Below, piece by piece: positions 1 to 13,117 of a stretch of 64,000 nt of DNA. Position numbers and translations under genes: made by a program. A model generated the notes under the pieces. That model searched no databases and was not told where the DNA came from. It was given only the letters and a program-made list of their open reading frames with translations. This DNA comes from Coriaria nepalensis (Eukaryota > Streptophyta > Magnoliopsida > Cucurbitales > Coriariaceae). Each line of letters opens with the position of its first letter. The first letter of the stretch is position 1. The stretch covers positions 131,501 to 195,500 of the forward strand of contig CP114493.1 in the NCBI GenBank assembly GCA_027186245.1, given 5' to 3'.

Positions 1-575
1 GATTTGACACATCACACATATGGCCCTCCCCTGTACAGAATTCATTCATGTTTATGGCCACTCGCTGACTGTTAAATAGTTTCGCTCGAAAAGCATGTCT
101 CATATATTGTCTCATATTTTGTTTAGACATGTGTTATAGGGAAAGATGCTCTACAGCTTCCTGTTCCTTTTGGTTGACTAATGTTTGATGAAAAGGTTTT
201 CCTAATTTACCAAATTTAACTTCAATTTTGTCGAATCTTCTATATATATATATTGTCATCTGGTACGATTACTGAGTTTCAGTAAAAAAAAATAAAGTTT
301 GACCATCAGTTCATATTGACTTGTTATAGCATAGGGCCTCTCTGATACCTATAGATGTTCGAATCTCTGATTTTTCTTGGACATAGATTTCCCGTATACT
401 GTATAATGTGTGCTTAAACGATATTAAGTTATTGACTATTAACAACTATCTTCCTGAAAATTTAGAAGCTGCCAAATTAAGATGCGTGAAAAATGAAAGC
501 TAAGATTTTTCCTTGATTAAAAAATAATTCTGGAAGTGATGATATATACTGTGTTCGTGCACGTGTTATAAACAG
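1..575 (+). other. Intron of the BIM1-like gene (no gene of its own)
   Basis: AT-rich sequence with no convincing coding frame. It ends in an AACAG acceptor just before position 576, and the exon after it starts in the middle of a codon, so an upstream exon must exist. In Arabidopsis BIM1 the first exon encodes a short N-terminus, and that exon is probably outside the window on the left. A short AT dinucleotide tract lies near 241-254. Confidence 0.55.
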
Positions 576-3500
576 GAGCTCATCTTAAAACTCATGATTT
601 TCTGCAACCACTAGAGCGGATAGGGAAAACTTGCGCGAAGGAAGAAACTGCCATTGAGGTGGTATCAAGTACTAGCACCGCGCCTGAGAAGTCATCGCCT
701 GTGGTCCCGGCTGTATCTTCTACTGTTGGACATCTTCTTCCTGGTGGAATTGGAACTTACAGTATAAGCCACAGTTCGTATTTTAATCAGAGGTTTCCAA
801 TTAAGCCAGAGGGGTCAATTTTTACAGTAGCTCAGTCGAGTAGCACTACTGAAAGAAATGACGAAAACTCCAACTGCTCTTCCTTCCCTGCCATTAGTAC
901 CGGCTTTGATTCCTGGGAAGGAACTGGAGTGAAGAAGGGAAAGACAAGGAAGGAGAATGTACCTGCAGAAAGACCTGTTTTAAGAGGTATTGTTTTCGTG
1001 CCATTGACTTTCTTTGTATGTGCATGGCATTGCCATAAATAGCAAATCATGCACCCACGTAAGAGAAAATCATTTCAAAACATAATATTTATATTACTTG
1101 TTGAAAGCTGTCTTAAATGGTACGGACTAAAAGTATACTGTCAAGTGAAGTTCTTTTGACCGTGGTTAAAGACTCGTGCCTTTATTTTTTCTTTACCGAC
1201 AATTGAGATTATTTTTTTACTATATGCTATTTACGCCAAGGAAGAGTTGATATATTTATCTTTTCTTGACTTTTTTTTTTTTGGCCAAATTTCTTGACTG
1301 TTGATATCATATTATCATTCAATCTAAAGAGAGTCGAATATAAAGAGTTTAACGCCTTTATTTGATTTTGAATTGGAGCGAGCATCTGGGCCTACTCGAA
1401 TTAGCCCGTTTCATATTTCAACTACAATTTCTTACATCTTGTTTCAATCTCTGTTCACACATGGATTCCTTTCCGTTCCCAATGAAATAAGCCCTACCCT
1501 TACAAATGTTTATTTGCATTCCAGAATCACCTGCAAAGATTGGGAAATGGATAACGTCGGAGCGGCTGTCACAATCATCTTCAAACAACAACGAAAACAG
1601 TTTCAGCTCTCTTGCTTCCTCCCAGTCAGTCACTTCCATATTTTTTTTTTCTGTTTTAGTTTCCTCCCCGTGACGGCCTGTCTAGTAATATAAGATTTTG
1701 ACGTGAAGACTGGAAATTTAACAGGGGGGCAATGGGAAAGAAGAACCAGACCTTCATGGAGATGATAACCTCCGTCAAGTGTAGCTCTCAGGATGAGGAG
1801 CTGGACGACGATGACGAATTTATTATTAAGAAAGAGAACCTCATTGTCGACAAAGGTATAGTGTTTGCGTTATTTGGCTATTTATTCAAGCAAGAATTTG
1901 ATTTTTAAGGCTGTTACAGTAGAAAGTATTGTAGACTGTAAAATATATTGAAGCGGTGTTGAGTGTCTAGATAGTCACCAATCAGCTTGATCACACCTTT
2001 ATGAGAGACAAGGGATGGACATTTTTGGTAATTTGGTATAATAAACTCATTAATTCATTTCCGCAAAAAAAAAAATTGTGTTGTCTTTGATGATTTCAAT
2101 CTTTTGCAGGAGAGTGGAGGACAAAATTTGAAGGAAAGCTCTCTGATCAAAAGCCCAACACTCCGCGATCAAAACATTCTGCAACGGAACAGCGGAGGAG
2201 GAGCAAGATAAACGATCGGTTAGTGGTTCTTAGTCTATAGTCAAAATTAGAGCCTTTTTTTTTTGTGGGTGTAACAGTACTTTGAAATCGTATTGCTAAG
2301 GTTGTCCTCGATATGCTAAGGAAATTTAATATAATTAGCTCTTTGTAGGGCACTGCTAAAATAAATAGCCGCACTTTTTTCAGATGCCATTAATTGATCC
2401 TTTGCTCATCAAGTTATTGCCAAGGTCATAAAAGATTTCATCTTATTAGAATTATCGTGCAGATTTCAGATGCTGAGAGAAGTCATTCCTCATAATGACC
2501 AAAAGAGAGATAAGGCATCATTCTTGTTAGAGGTGCATACATGTCTTTTAATAATTTATACTTCATCACTGGATACTTCTCTCATGGTATGATGGGCTCT
2601 TTGAACTTCCCTTTTCAGGTAATCGAGTACATTCAATTTTTGCAAGAGAAAGTACACAAGTATGAAAATTCGTACCCGGGACGGAGCAATGAACCAGATA
2701 AATTGATGCCATGGGTAAATTTGAAACCCACTGGTCTCTTTCATTCTCTTTATAATCTACAAGCATCTGAACTTCTTACCTTCTCTATAAGAATAGATGT
2801 TTTGTCCAAGTACTCTATAATGGAACTGTAAGTTTCAAAAGTAGGTCCTATATATTCTATCTAATAGTAAACTTGTTTCAGGAATTTATCTGGTGGAATT
2901 ATAATATGACTTTTTTAACTTGATAGCTGAAGATGGTGTTCTTTCTTTGAACAGAAAAACAACCTTCGGACTGCAGAAAGTTCCGTTGATCAATCTCGAG
3001 GTATAAATAGTGGGTCTGGTCCTTCATTATTTTTTCCTGCAAAGTTTGACGAAGAAAACATCCCTCACTCAGCTAAAAAAGTTCCCGGGATTTCACTAAA
3101 CCAAGTTGATTCCTATATTAGTACTGCTACTACCTTCAAACCAGTGGACAATCATCCCGGAACTGCAAATAAGGCAGTTCCCTTTCATATGTCCCGGCAG
3201 CCAAACCTCCTCAACCCTGTCAGGAATGGTGTTCTAGCATCTCAACGCCCACCTCAATTGGTGTCTGAATCCGATACCACGGCATTGCAGACTGGAACTT
3301 CATTACGTCAGACAAGCAGCCGTGCTGATGGCGGGGCTAGTGCTAGTGAAAAGGTCAAAGAACAAGACGGGTTGTCTATCGAAGGCGGTACAATTAGCGT
3401 CTCCAGTGTGTATTCTCAAGGGTCAGTAATTATCTTTTAGTTGCTGTATTTCTCATCCGGTTCATGCTTCCTATTTCCTAGTTCTTTCTTTTCGATTATT

Positions 3501-3967
3501 TAATCTGTAAGATCCTTACCTATAGAAGAACTCGGCGTTTCTACTTTCTAGTTGGTTAAATTTTATATTCTGAAAACAGTTTAAAAATTAACCGTTTGGT
3601 TACTTTGGTGCTCCACAGGTTGGTAAATACTCTCACACAAGCTTTGAAGAGTTCAGGAGTGGATTTGTCACAGGCCAGTATCTCGGTACAATTAGAGCTC
3701 GGGAAACAGCCGAGTACTAAACTGCTTTCTCCGATATCTGTCATTAAGGTGGTTCCCTAATCCGAGTCCTTCTACCATTACATGTATAAAAGTGCAATGC
3801 AATGAAAATTTAACTCTTTAGTAAGACACCCCTAAAAACTTGTTCCATTCTACTTGCTCCAGGACGTTGACATGAAGTCGAGCAATCTAGCAACAACCCG
3901 ATCGAGAAATTCGAGTGCAGAAGATTCGGAACAGAGAATGAAGAAGCTCAAGACAGGCAAAATCTAA
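576..3967 (+). CDS. BIM1: BIM1-like bHLH transcription factor (5' partial)
   Basis: BES1-interacting Myc-like factor. In Arabidopsis BIM1 pairs with BES1 on E-box DNA in brassinosteroid-responsive transcription in the nucleus. Exons: 576-986, 1525-1624, 1725-1855, 2110-2218, 2463-2532, 2619-2714, 2955-3421, 3619-3748, 3863-3967; all phases agree and the stop is TAA at 3965-3967. The first visible exon encodes [15 protein letters not shown], a BIM1 N-terminal signature, followed by [13 protein letters not shown]. The bHLH is split over exons 4 to 6: basic part [13 protein letters not shown], then a helix-loop-helix with [13 protein letters not shown] and [16 protein letters not shown]. The C-terminal half is polar and low in complexity and ends in KKLKTGKI. 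The start codon is outside the window, so the protein here (about 539 codons) is incomplete. BIM1 fits better than BIM2/3 because of the long N-terminal region. Confidence 0.92.
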
Positions 3968-5543
3968 TACGACAAGTCTCTTATCTCTCAATTCATTATA
4001 ATTAATTCATTTTTTGCACACCCCATTTTCTTCCTTAGGGATGGGATTCATCAAAAAAATTGATTTTTATATCATCGAAGCGTCTTTGAGAGGCTTCAGC
4101 TTTGTCGGGAGCCCCTAAAATTTCTCAGCCTAATAAGGATGTATTTATTATTCAGTATCATAATTTGTTACTACCATATACATATATATATATATAGTAG
4201 AGGCTTCTTCATCCTATTTTCATTGAGAAGCTGCCATCATTCCAATTCATGTAAAGTATTATTGCATTCTTGTATTTCAACATGAAATCATATTTTATAT
4301 TTTGTTTTTAATTGTAATTTTAATTTTGTGTGTGGTGAAGTGCAGTTTTCTGGTAGTAACCAGGAAGTGTGAACTAAAGTAGAACATTCTGACTGCATAT
4401 TCTTGAATCTTTCTTGACTTTGTTACAATTAACAATTCACAATGAAGCAGCAAGCAAGGGCTTGACCCAGTTCAGGTGCGCGCACTCTCTCTCCCTCTCT
4501 CTCTCTCTAAAATGGGCTGTCTTGGGCCTCAGAGCACAAGGTCGCCCACTATTGCAGTGATTGGCCTAGTTCGTACTTTCTAAGCCGACCGAGTTTATGT
4601 ATGACAAAATTTTTAGGTATCTGTTTAGCAGCGTAAGAGATTTATTGGTTGCGAGCCTGTAAGAAAAGTGAACTCACATATTAGCTGGTCCCATTACATT
4701 TTCAAACCTCATCTTGCTGAATAAATGTATAATAAGTTAAAGCTGATTGATATATTTCCATTGGAATTTCTTGAAAGCTGAAATAATATTACACTGCATT
4801 GGATCGAAGGCCATAGCGAAAAGAGTGAAGAAACCATTGGATCAGGTGAAAGTCATTTATCTTTCATGATTGCAATTTTCAAGGTCATCAAATCATAATT
4901 AATTATACTAACTTTCCTTACATACATACATACATATTGAGCGACCTAATTAAAAATCTAAAATCATTATTGGGATCTGTATTACCTTATATACATACAT
5001 ATATTTCTTACAATACAAGCTAACTTTCCTTAAATACATACATTACTTACACAATACAAGCAAACTTTCCATGACGTGGTCGATTTCTATCGCCCTTTGA
5101 ATCACACGATCAAAATTTTGTTTAAAATCCGGTTTGCGGTTTCAAATTCGATACTTCCATTCACTAGCTGCCAAACGTGTATTTGTTTTCTTTTTCTTTT
5201 TTCACTCTTTTGCAGCCCTCTCGTGTGTACAATAAATTTAACCTGATCTGACCCCATAAAATGGCAGGGTAGCTTCTATACATAAATTGCATGGATTATT
5301 TAGTAGAAAAAACAAACAACAAAAAAGAAACAAGAAGATAATGAGGTCCCCTGCTCTTCTGCTCCTTGCTTCTTCTTCATCTGAATCTCAACAAGTCAGA
5401 CTTCACTTACTAATCTCACCATCAGCTCTTGAAAACTGAATTACATTCATTCATTAGCGTGTCCTAATACGGGGCAAGGAACTATTTGAGCAGAAAGCTC
5501 TTTCCGTGAGAAAACATCAAATCTAATTCGCAGCCTTAAGACA
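3968..5543. other. Intergenic, 3' flanks of two genes
   Basis: 3' untranslated and intergenic DNA between the BIM1-like gene (+) and the GT106 gene (-), whose 3' ends face each other. It holds a CT microsatellite at about 4484-4508 and short CATA repeats near 4919-4937 and 4991-5005. I see no coding frame or structured RNA. Confidence 0.6.
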
Positions 5544-7845
5544 TCAAATACTACTCAATTGTTCATATGATGGTTGCAAACACTCTCCGGGATTGGCATA
5601 GAAATAGTCCTCTTCTTTCGGTCTTTCGGGGATAACCAACCTTTTGGCAGGGTTCCCCATGCGCTCTGCATGACCTTCCTTAACAGCTGACGAGAAATCA
5701 TCCCACTCGAGTGGTACACTTGTGTATTGATCTATCAGATCAACAAGTAGCTTTCTGTCCAATAATATCGTTTTCTTGAACCCAAGATATCTGGACCAAC
5801 AAATAGATAACATTAATTATTGCTCGTTGCACCCACTTGTTTTAATCAAATTACAATCAAATCTATAAAATTAAGGCTCTGTTAAGAAAGCCATACCTGC
5901 GATGACCTTCAACAACTTTAGCCATGTTTCCGTCATAAGTCGGAACAAAAATATCACTCTCCAATGCAACGAGATAATCCAAAGCTGCCATCTGGGATGA
6001 GTGATTCTGGAAGAATCTAAGGTCTGAAGGCTCTAACAATGTCTCCTTCCTGACCTGTTTTAATGGATTGAAAAGCCATCTCTGTAAAGACATGGACACA
6101 GATCTGATAACATAGTAGGAGAAGCCATTCAATTAACTTACTAATTTTGGATAAGCTTTAGCAAGGCTAGCCATTCTTTTTTCTCCACCATATATTTCAC
6201 CAGCCGCTATATAAATCTGGATGTTAGGATCAATGTCCAGAGCCCTCAGTGTAAGCGCAGTTTCCTCAGGTGTCAAAGGACACAACCCATCTTTCCTTTT
6301 CAATTCGGAATTTATGATTTTCTCTTTCCACCATGGATATGCATATCTGTTCGTTATATCAAAAAAAGACATAAAGGGGTGAGAACAAAATTTTCTGTTA
6401 TTGCCTAATGCCAATAATTGCTGATGAAAATTGATTAAAGCTTCCAGCTCACCTCATTCTTGTCAACTCGTCCACCTCTTCACTGTTACAACCTTGTATA
6501 CAGCCAGAAAACGCCAACATGTCCATTTCATATCTAAGGTGAAGTACTAGGAAAGGACCGTTTTTCTTTAGAAGCTTGATAACCCTTCTGCCCAGCTCCT
6601 CTATCTGGGGAGTGAATTTAAGTGCACTAAAGTTTACCCGGCAACGGAGCTTCTGAATCTCTGAAGGTTGACCATTGTTGGCAAGTCGAGCATCAGTTCT
6701 ATTCAGGTGTACAACTTTGTGCTTTTGAATTAGAGGAAGAATCTAAATTACGCAGAAAAGAAGACAAGTAGTGTTTCATTACTTAGATATGTACAGAGGT
6801 TCTCAACCTGTCTTACTGACTATACAGAGCGCAAAAATGAAGGTAAAGGTACTAACCCTGTTATGATAGTAGGATATATCAGACCAACTAATTGGTGGCA
6901 TGGAATAGACCTTTCCCAGTTCCATCCTGAACTTCAGCCGGGGAGGCAATTCTTTCAAAATCCGAACCTCGTCTCTCAGGGATGAAATAAAATGTTCCAC
7001 ATCAAAGATGTCCTGAAACTCACTACAACGATCATTTTCAATGAACATTCATCAGAAGGTTTTATCTGGGACTAAGAAGGTTAAGCCAAAAAAAAAAAAA
7101 AATAGAAATGTAGAGACAAGGACAAACTGACCCACCTTGGATCATTCCAAAAGGAGGTTTTATCTAGTTCGGGAACTATAAGAGTAACATTAAGATATCT
7201 AGCAATCGCCACCATGTCGCAAATCTGTTAAAAAATTACAGGTTAAAAGAAGGACGGAGATAGAGAGATCAGCATGAGAAATGAGAAATGAGATACAGGT
7301 TAAAGGTCAACATTCAATGAGAAATGCAAATGCTTTCACTCACCGCAGCTCTCATTTGATTGAGTCCTCCATTGCACGAGACCATTAGGTAACCATTGTT
7401 CTTATAAATCCCTGAGACAAAGAAACAACATTTTTTATAGAGAAAAAAAAAGGATGAAAAAAGACCAAGAAGAAGAAGAAGACGATGAAAAGATGGGCAA
7501 AGCCCTGGAACTAAACTCACTCTTGGGAGGATAGATAATTTTGGGGGGAACAGAGAGGGCACTGTGCTGGATATCAGAAAGAGCAGAGGAAGAAGAATCC
7601 TGAGAAAAACAAGAAGGCCAGCCTTTCAAAACCCTAGGCCCCCAAATCTCACCAAGTGTCATCAACTGAACGATACAAGTCCAGAGCAAAACCGACGTCG
7701 TTAAACGGATCATCCACAGCTTCATCCTCGATCTAACCATCATCGATTTCTTCAGCTTCTCAACCTTCCCTTCTCCAAATGCTCTTAATCCCATCACTAT
7801 TGAGCTCCTCGTCAGCTTCCTCTCACTACTCTCTATCCTGCACAT
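5544..7845 (-). CDS. GT106 'O-fucosyltransferase' family protein, RRT-like
   Basis: Golgi type II glycosyltransferase. Characterised GT106 members (RRT1-4) add rhamnose to the rhamnogalacturonan I pectin backbone. Exons in transcript order: 7845-7521, 7411-7344, 7224-7136, 7022-6857, 6742-6453, 6346-6142, 6054-5897, 5790-5544; phases agree, giving 515 residues. A basic N-terminus is followed by one membrane anchor at about residues 43-64, then [15 protein letters not shown], a signature of the RRT1/At1g14020 branch. Other family blocks are [67 protein letters not shown] and the acceptor-side [21 protein letters not shown] at 7845 was chosen as the first in-frame ATG; a second at 7794 ([10 protein letters not shown]) is also possible. 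The subfamily call rests on remembered homologues; rhamnosyltransferase activity is inferred. Confidence 0.9.
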
Positions 7846-8760
7846 CTCGTTCGCCACAAACTTCGCATTCCTCTCCTCTTATTTAACCTGAAGTTCAAAG
7901 CAAAAATAAAAAGAAAAAGACAGCCCTCCTCTTAGATTAGGTCCTCAATCCAATCAATGCCGAACCAGATATGGAAAAAAAAAAAAAAAAACGACACTGA
8001 ATTACTTTCCATATTCAGGCTCTTTTACATTTAGATCTGATTCTCCAAATCCTCAGCGGAAAAAGAGAATATTAAAAATTAAAAAGAAAATCCTTGCCTT
8101 CAAAATCCAGCAAGCATTACGAGAACAAGCACCGAGCTATATAGATTACCAAACACCGACTCGTTTTCCTCTTACTTCCTCTACAAAGCGTTTGAACAAA
8201 CCCTAACTTCGATCCGAATTAGATCTCGCGCCTTGAACCGGAGAGGAAAACAAAACAAACCAAAAAAAAAAAAAAAACCTCCACGATCTCAATTCCGATT
8301 TCAAATCACCATTGAAGCCAGCGGAGCTTTTCTGTTATTTTCTCGTGTATCAGAGAAAGGTCGCCGCTGACAAGCTGGAAATTCGGTTGGGCCACCTCAA
8401 AAAAAAAAACACCAGAAAAATGGAAATACAGAGAGGTTGTGATAATGAATGACAATTGACAAGCAAGCGATAGTGGACGAGCATGCCCAAACAACAATTT
8501 CTAGAGAGAGAAAGTGACGGGAAGGGAGAGGAGAGAGAGAGAGGACACGCCGAATGCTTCGAGGAGGTCCTCTTTTCCTTTTGGGCCTATAGAGTTGGGC
8601 TAGCTCTGACCCTGTCGAGCCCTTCCTGTAAATGCCAGCCACTAATGGCCCATTACAATTTATTGTTTTATGGCGTGTCGAGATGTGGACCGTTGATCTT
8701 TCCACGTGGCGGTAATGGCGGGTCGTCTAGCAAGGTCCATAAGGAATTTTTTAGGTAGTC
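7846..8760 (-). promoter_or_regulatory. 5' leader and promoter region of the GT106 gene
   Basis: Upstream of the minus-strand start codon the DNA is rich in A-tracts (7976-7991, 8262-8277, 8398-8408) and carries a GA-rich stretch at 8516-8543. A telo-box-like AAACCCTAA lies at about 8198-8206. I find no credible coding frame; open frames here are shadows in low-complexity DNA. Transcription start and any leader intron cannot be placed by eye. Confidence 0.35.
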
Positions 8761-9930
8761 TGTACGATGGATCCGCATCCAAACATTTATTTCTTAATTT
8801 GTCCCCACCGACAATTTATCGCGATAATCTCCCCGATAATTAACTTCCATAATTAAAGCTTTTAATTATTATTTTTTTAATCATTTCATGATTTATTTAA
8901 CATTTAGTTAATTAAATCTCATATACAAGAATGAGTGAATATTTCAATAAGTAAATGGGTAACTTTTCTAAATATCTTTTGATAGAATGATAAAAAATAA
9001 TTTATAATATGAATATGATTTCGAGTAGGAGGTTAAACTTTATGTTTTTATCAAATTTTATTTTATTTTATTTTATTTTATTTTATTTTATTTTATTTTA
9101 TTTATTTATTTATTTTAATTTTCAATCTCCAAAATTATCTATTTTTATCAATAAAGTAGGAACTCAAGAGTTTTGATGTCCGTTTGAATTGATTTTTGGT
9201 ATAATGAAGTCATGGTAGAGTTGAATATAAAAAAAATGGAAATACTTGGAGTTGATATTTCAATTTATACTATTTATCATGCCAACATGAATTAGGTGAA
9301 TTTATTTCTCGTGGGTGAAAAAGGTTTCACCAAACTACACCACCCTACCCTATAATTGGAAGGAGTGGGATCCATTATCAAAAGTGTTAGTTGATATTTA
9401 TTTCGTTTGAAGTTTATATAAATTATTTTTTAAGTTTATTTAATTTTGTTTAATCTATCATTTTTTTTCTTACTTAATTAACGAGTTATCAAGTGATGGT
9501 GTAAATGATTATCAATCCATATTACTTTATCTAAAATTTATCTATAATTCGCTTACCATTATCCACTTATTTTTAGCTAACTTCAAATAATGAGATGAAT
9601 TTTTAAATAATATAACGTTTTGTGTATAAAATTAAGTAATTCCATGAAGTTTGATATGGATCATTGATCTATATCAAGTAATTGATTTCTTATCATTACG
9701 TAGTTAGAATTAGTCGATCAAAAATAAAATATTTAAGTTATAGGTTTGGTCTCAAATTTCGAAGGAGGAATAATCCAATTGAGTCAATGACACGGAGGTT
9801 TAAAGTGTGAGGCTTTTTACTATTTAAGACATATTACTAAAAAACTAAGGACATTCGACGGAATATGAATCATATGATTAAAACATGTTGGATGAAATGA
9901 AATATGACATCAAGAGTCTTATACGATAGA
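8761..9930. other. Gene-free AT-rich intergenic DNA
   Basis: No coding frame, no tRNA-like structure and no recognisable transposon ends, apart from the pentanucleotide tract listed separately. Confidence 0.5.
9055..9118 (+). repeat. (TTTTA)n microsatellite
   Basis: About ten tandem copies of TTTTA that degrade at the right end into TTTA units. Confidence 0.95.
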
Positions 9931-10870
9931 AGGATGCCCGTAAGGTTGAAAGAAAAGTGTTACAGGACGATTGTTCGACCAACTATGTTTTATGGGTCGT
10001 AGTATTGGGTCACTACGGGACAACATATACATAAGATGACGGTAGTAGAGATGTGTATGTTAAGATGAATGTGTGGTAAAACAGGCATGATTAAAATTAG
10101 TAATGACATGATTATGAATTATCTAGGTATAGTTCTGATAGAGAATAAAATTAGGGAGAGACATCTAACATGATTTTGGTCTAGATTTGTGCAAAAGCTG
10201 TTTCGGTGAAAATCAAATCGAAACCCACCGCAACCGACTTTTGCACTAAAGTTGGAAATCGACAATTTGCATATCGCTCCCGACCATAACCGTGTCGATT
10301 TGAAATTGTTCAATCCTAATCGGTTTGACCTAGTGTTCGGTAAACCGAAAGTTGTTAACATTATTTTTTTTCTATCAATGTTATATATATTAAGATTTAT
10401 AAGCATATATTATGATGTGTATTATTATTACATGATTTTGGTGGGTCACGACTCACGGGCAATGGTCTTTGGAGATGGAAAAAGATGGTGTCAGGTTGTG
10501 AGTTTAACTGTTTGTGTGTGAGTTTGCAGAGATAAAGAGAGAGTGATAGCGGAGTGACAGTTTGATGGAAAAAAAAAAACTTAAATTAAATTAAATTAAA
10601 CTAATTTTTTAATTGAAAAAATTCAGTTTTTGATCCCCGATTGGGACCAACAGAAATATATTTTTCTTGAAAAATATTGATAGAAACCGACTAAAATATA
10701 TTGGTTTATGTCGATTTCAAGTGTTGCAGTTTCTTTTGCACAACCCTAGTTTGGTTATATGTAAATGAGACCAAATATTGCCCCTAATTCAATAAAATTA
10801 GTTAGATAGGTAAGTAGTATGCATACACGGAAGGGTAGATTGTTGAAAACTCAAATAAAAGTAATCACTT
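9931..10870 (+). pseudogene. Decayed LINE reverse-transcriptase C-terminal region, split by an insertion
   Basis: From 9931 to about 10176 the plus strand translates to the well-known tail of plant LINE polyproteins: RMPVRLKEKCYRTIVRPTMF, then a Y-W-V block, then HIHKMTVVEMCMLR, and IENKIRERHL. TAG and TGA codons interrupt it, for example after FYGS and after MLR. The match stops at about 10180, where a 569-bp insertion begins, and resumes after it with an FGY-x-MRP-like block and GRLLKTQIKV near 10835-10870, which fits the FGHV...RRP...GRGRPKKTW end of the same family. The reading needs a one-base shift at the junction. This is a dead fragment with no ORF1 and no endonuclease domain. Confidence 0.75.
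10181..10749. mobile_element. Non-autonomous inverted-repeat DNA transposon (MITE-like)
   Basis: About 569 bp with imperfect terminal inverted repeats: left end CTAGATTTGTGCAAAAG, and the complement of the right end CTAGGGTTGTGCAAAAG (15 of 17 identical). It is flanked on both sides by TTTGGT (10175-10180 and 10750-10755), which looks like a target-site duplication. It encodes nothing I recognise. It sits inside the LINE remnant, so it inserted later. The GGGTTGTGCAAA terminus resembles hAT-type ends, but a six-base duplication is shorter than the usual eight, so the superfamily is uncertain. Confidence 0.65.
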
Positions 10871-12034
10871 AAATTAAGTAATAATATGTAGAAAAATTAC
10901 TTAATTTAAGAAGTTAATATCCGGATTCAAAAAATAGCAAAAATAAATAAAGATGATAACATATATCAAAACCCGACTAAAATTAAAAGATGTTTGGTAT
11001 AAAAATAGGTAAAAGTCAAAATGTAACTACACTACATTTAAAGATAGCACTTAAAAAGATTCCATTAATGTCATTATCTAACACGCATTAGGTAATTAAA
11101 CAATGTGACTATAATAATGAAGGCAAGAAAGGAAGGTGTGGTTATGTTATGTTATGTTATGTTATGTTATGTTATGTTATGTTATTTAACATATGACATG
11201 TTGGGGAATGTCAACTCTTAAAACACACGTCTAATTAGAATGTTTAAAATCCCATTACCTGATGCCAGAATCTTCTCCATGATTAAAACCACAGCTGGGT
11301 TTGTAGTTCCTTTTCACCAAACTTTCCTTTTCAACAATGGTATATAATAATACAGTTTGATCGTTACTTAATCATACATTTAAGTACCAAGTAGTTATAT
11401 ATATATAATATTGAACCAATGGAATTCTGGGTTCGTTCAATGGAATATTTGTCGTGACAAGTGCGTTTTCCTAACTTCCATTGACCAAACTCTAATTTAA
11501 CTAATCCTTATAATAATAATAATTATTATGTATCAGTATTTAGATCAAAACACAGCCAAATGGTTAGTAGTCAAAGTCCTAGATAAGATCGTATTTGACA
11601 CTACATCAACTTCGGCGATGGCCTGACATTGGATGGGGATTACTAGGATGCTGTCGCCTGCATACTTGGGGACCCAAAAAAAAAACAAAAAAAAACAAAA
11701 AAAAAAAAGGAAATAAAATATTTGGTGGGTTTATGGGCTGTTCATGCTTCATAGCCATAGGATAGAATTTGAACTAGAATCTCCATTTGGATTTCATGGG
11801 CTAGAATTTGGGCTCACCGTTTCTCCCGAGCCCATTCGTTCTCCCGCCATTTTAAACAAAACGAGATATAGAAAGAAAGAAGAAATAGGAGGGAAATCAT
11901 TACCCTCGTCAAAGTCCAACCTCTTTCCACCTTTGCTTTGCCGCCATGAAAGCGGGAGCTCTCAAAGAAGGACATAGCTGAAAGCTGAGAAGAGCCAAAA
12001 GGAAAGCCAAATTCTCCAACATCCTCTTAGTTCG
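10871..12034. other. Intergenic AT-rich DNA
   Basis: No gene recognised. It contains the pentanucleotide repeat at 11141 and a run of A-rich sequence at 11675-11712. A weak frame at 11744-11977 (MLHSHRIEFELES...) lacks family resemblance and is probably chance. Confidence 0.45.
11141..11186 (+). repeat. (GTTAT)n microsatellite
   Basis: Nine near-perfect tandem copies of GTTAT followed by TTAAC. Confidence 0.95.
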
Positions 12035-12189
12035 ATGGAGAGAAGAGCTTTTGAGAATCAACGTAAACAATTTGGTGTTCATATGGGATCAAAAGCTTGG
12101 CACCTCACCTCAGAAAAGAGAAGGAGGTTCGACACGACTTTTCCAGGTAGAATTGTGACGAACAGGTTAATTCGTAATCGCCGATTCAG
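12035..12189 (+). CDS. Possible first exon of an unrecognised gene
   Basis: ATG at 12035 opens a basic 51-codon frame (MERRAFENQRKQFGVHMGSK, later TSEKRRRFDTTF and NRLIRNRRF) that ends at a good donor, CAG|GTATGG. Sequence before it looks like a plant leader. I could not connect it to a downstream exon with confidence and do not recognise the peptide. It may be a small gene, a fragment, or chance; treat as a weak prediction. Confidence 0.22.
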
Positions 12190-13117
12190 GTATGGGTCTC
12201 GTTTCTTCTGATCCGACCTTTCGTGTTGTACATGTGAGCAATTATTAATTAAAACTCCCCTTAAAACAACCTCTCTGTTTGTATGAGAAATGGGCGTCGT
12301 CATAATTTCAAAACAATTTATTCTTCTTGAGGCCTTTTCATGTTTTCTGTCTAACCTTTTTGGTTGATATATAGAGTAGGATGTAGTTCTAATTCGGAAC
12401 GTTTTCTTTAGCCGTAGATTTTCATTTTTGGAATCCAGTGGTTCTTACACTTATGGTTAAATGTAGGAAGTAGTTCCAATTCAATAGCCCAAAGCTAATT
12501 AGTCTCTGTGGTCATTCAGAGAGCCATACACAATAGTTATAGATAGGAATATGGGCTATAGCAACTTGGAAAGTTATGCATGTGATCCTTATTTTTGAAT
12601 TGGTATTCACGTTCAGTTATGGACATTACTAATAAACCAGCCTCTTTGAATTCGCTGTTTAGTGAATTTTTAGACCTCATTCATTCACGAAGATCCTGCA
12701 AATCTCATCGATATGTCTTGAGGTGTGTTCAGAAGATGATATGTGAAGTTTGCCCAGTAAGCTATGACACTATGACAGTGACCCTTGTTTATTTTTGTCA
12801 TGTTTCATAATCGAGCTTTTGACTTGGTCCTTTGATATCTGCTACTTCTAGGCGTGATGGTGATAGCATCTAGGACTAATCTAAGATGTTGCACTACTTG
12901 TCCCCTCTAGGCTCTAACCACTAGGACTATACAAAACTCCAGTTCTATGGCTAGCCACCAAGCTAATATGCCACACCTGCTGTACAAGACATTATGGGTT
13001 CCAATTTTGACATTTTGGCCGTGGATTCCAGTGGTGCTTGGTTTAAAGTGAATTAGAAAGAGATTGTCAAGACTTAGGAACATGTTTTTCTATGTTGTCA
13101 AGTAATTCGTAAATTCT
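12190..13117. other. Intergenic, possible decayed LTR-element interior
   Basis: No gene recognised. If the primer-binding-like site at 13118-13129 belongs to a minus-strand LTR element, its internal region would lie here, but no Gag or Pol remnant is visible. Confidence 0.3.

Noticed and set aside
659..1042. Stand-alone small gene
   Set aside because: It is the middle of a BIM1 exon (576-986) plus intron read-through; the frame starts with GTG and matches BIM1.
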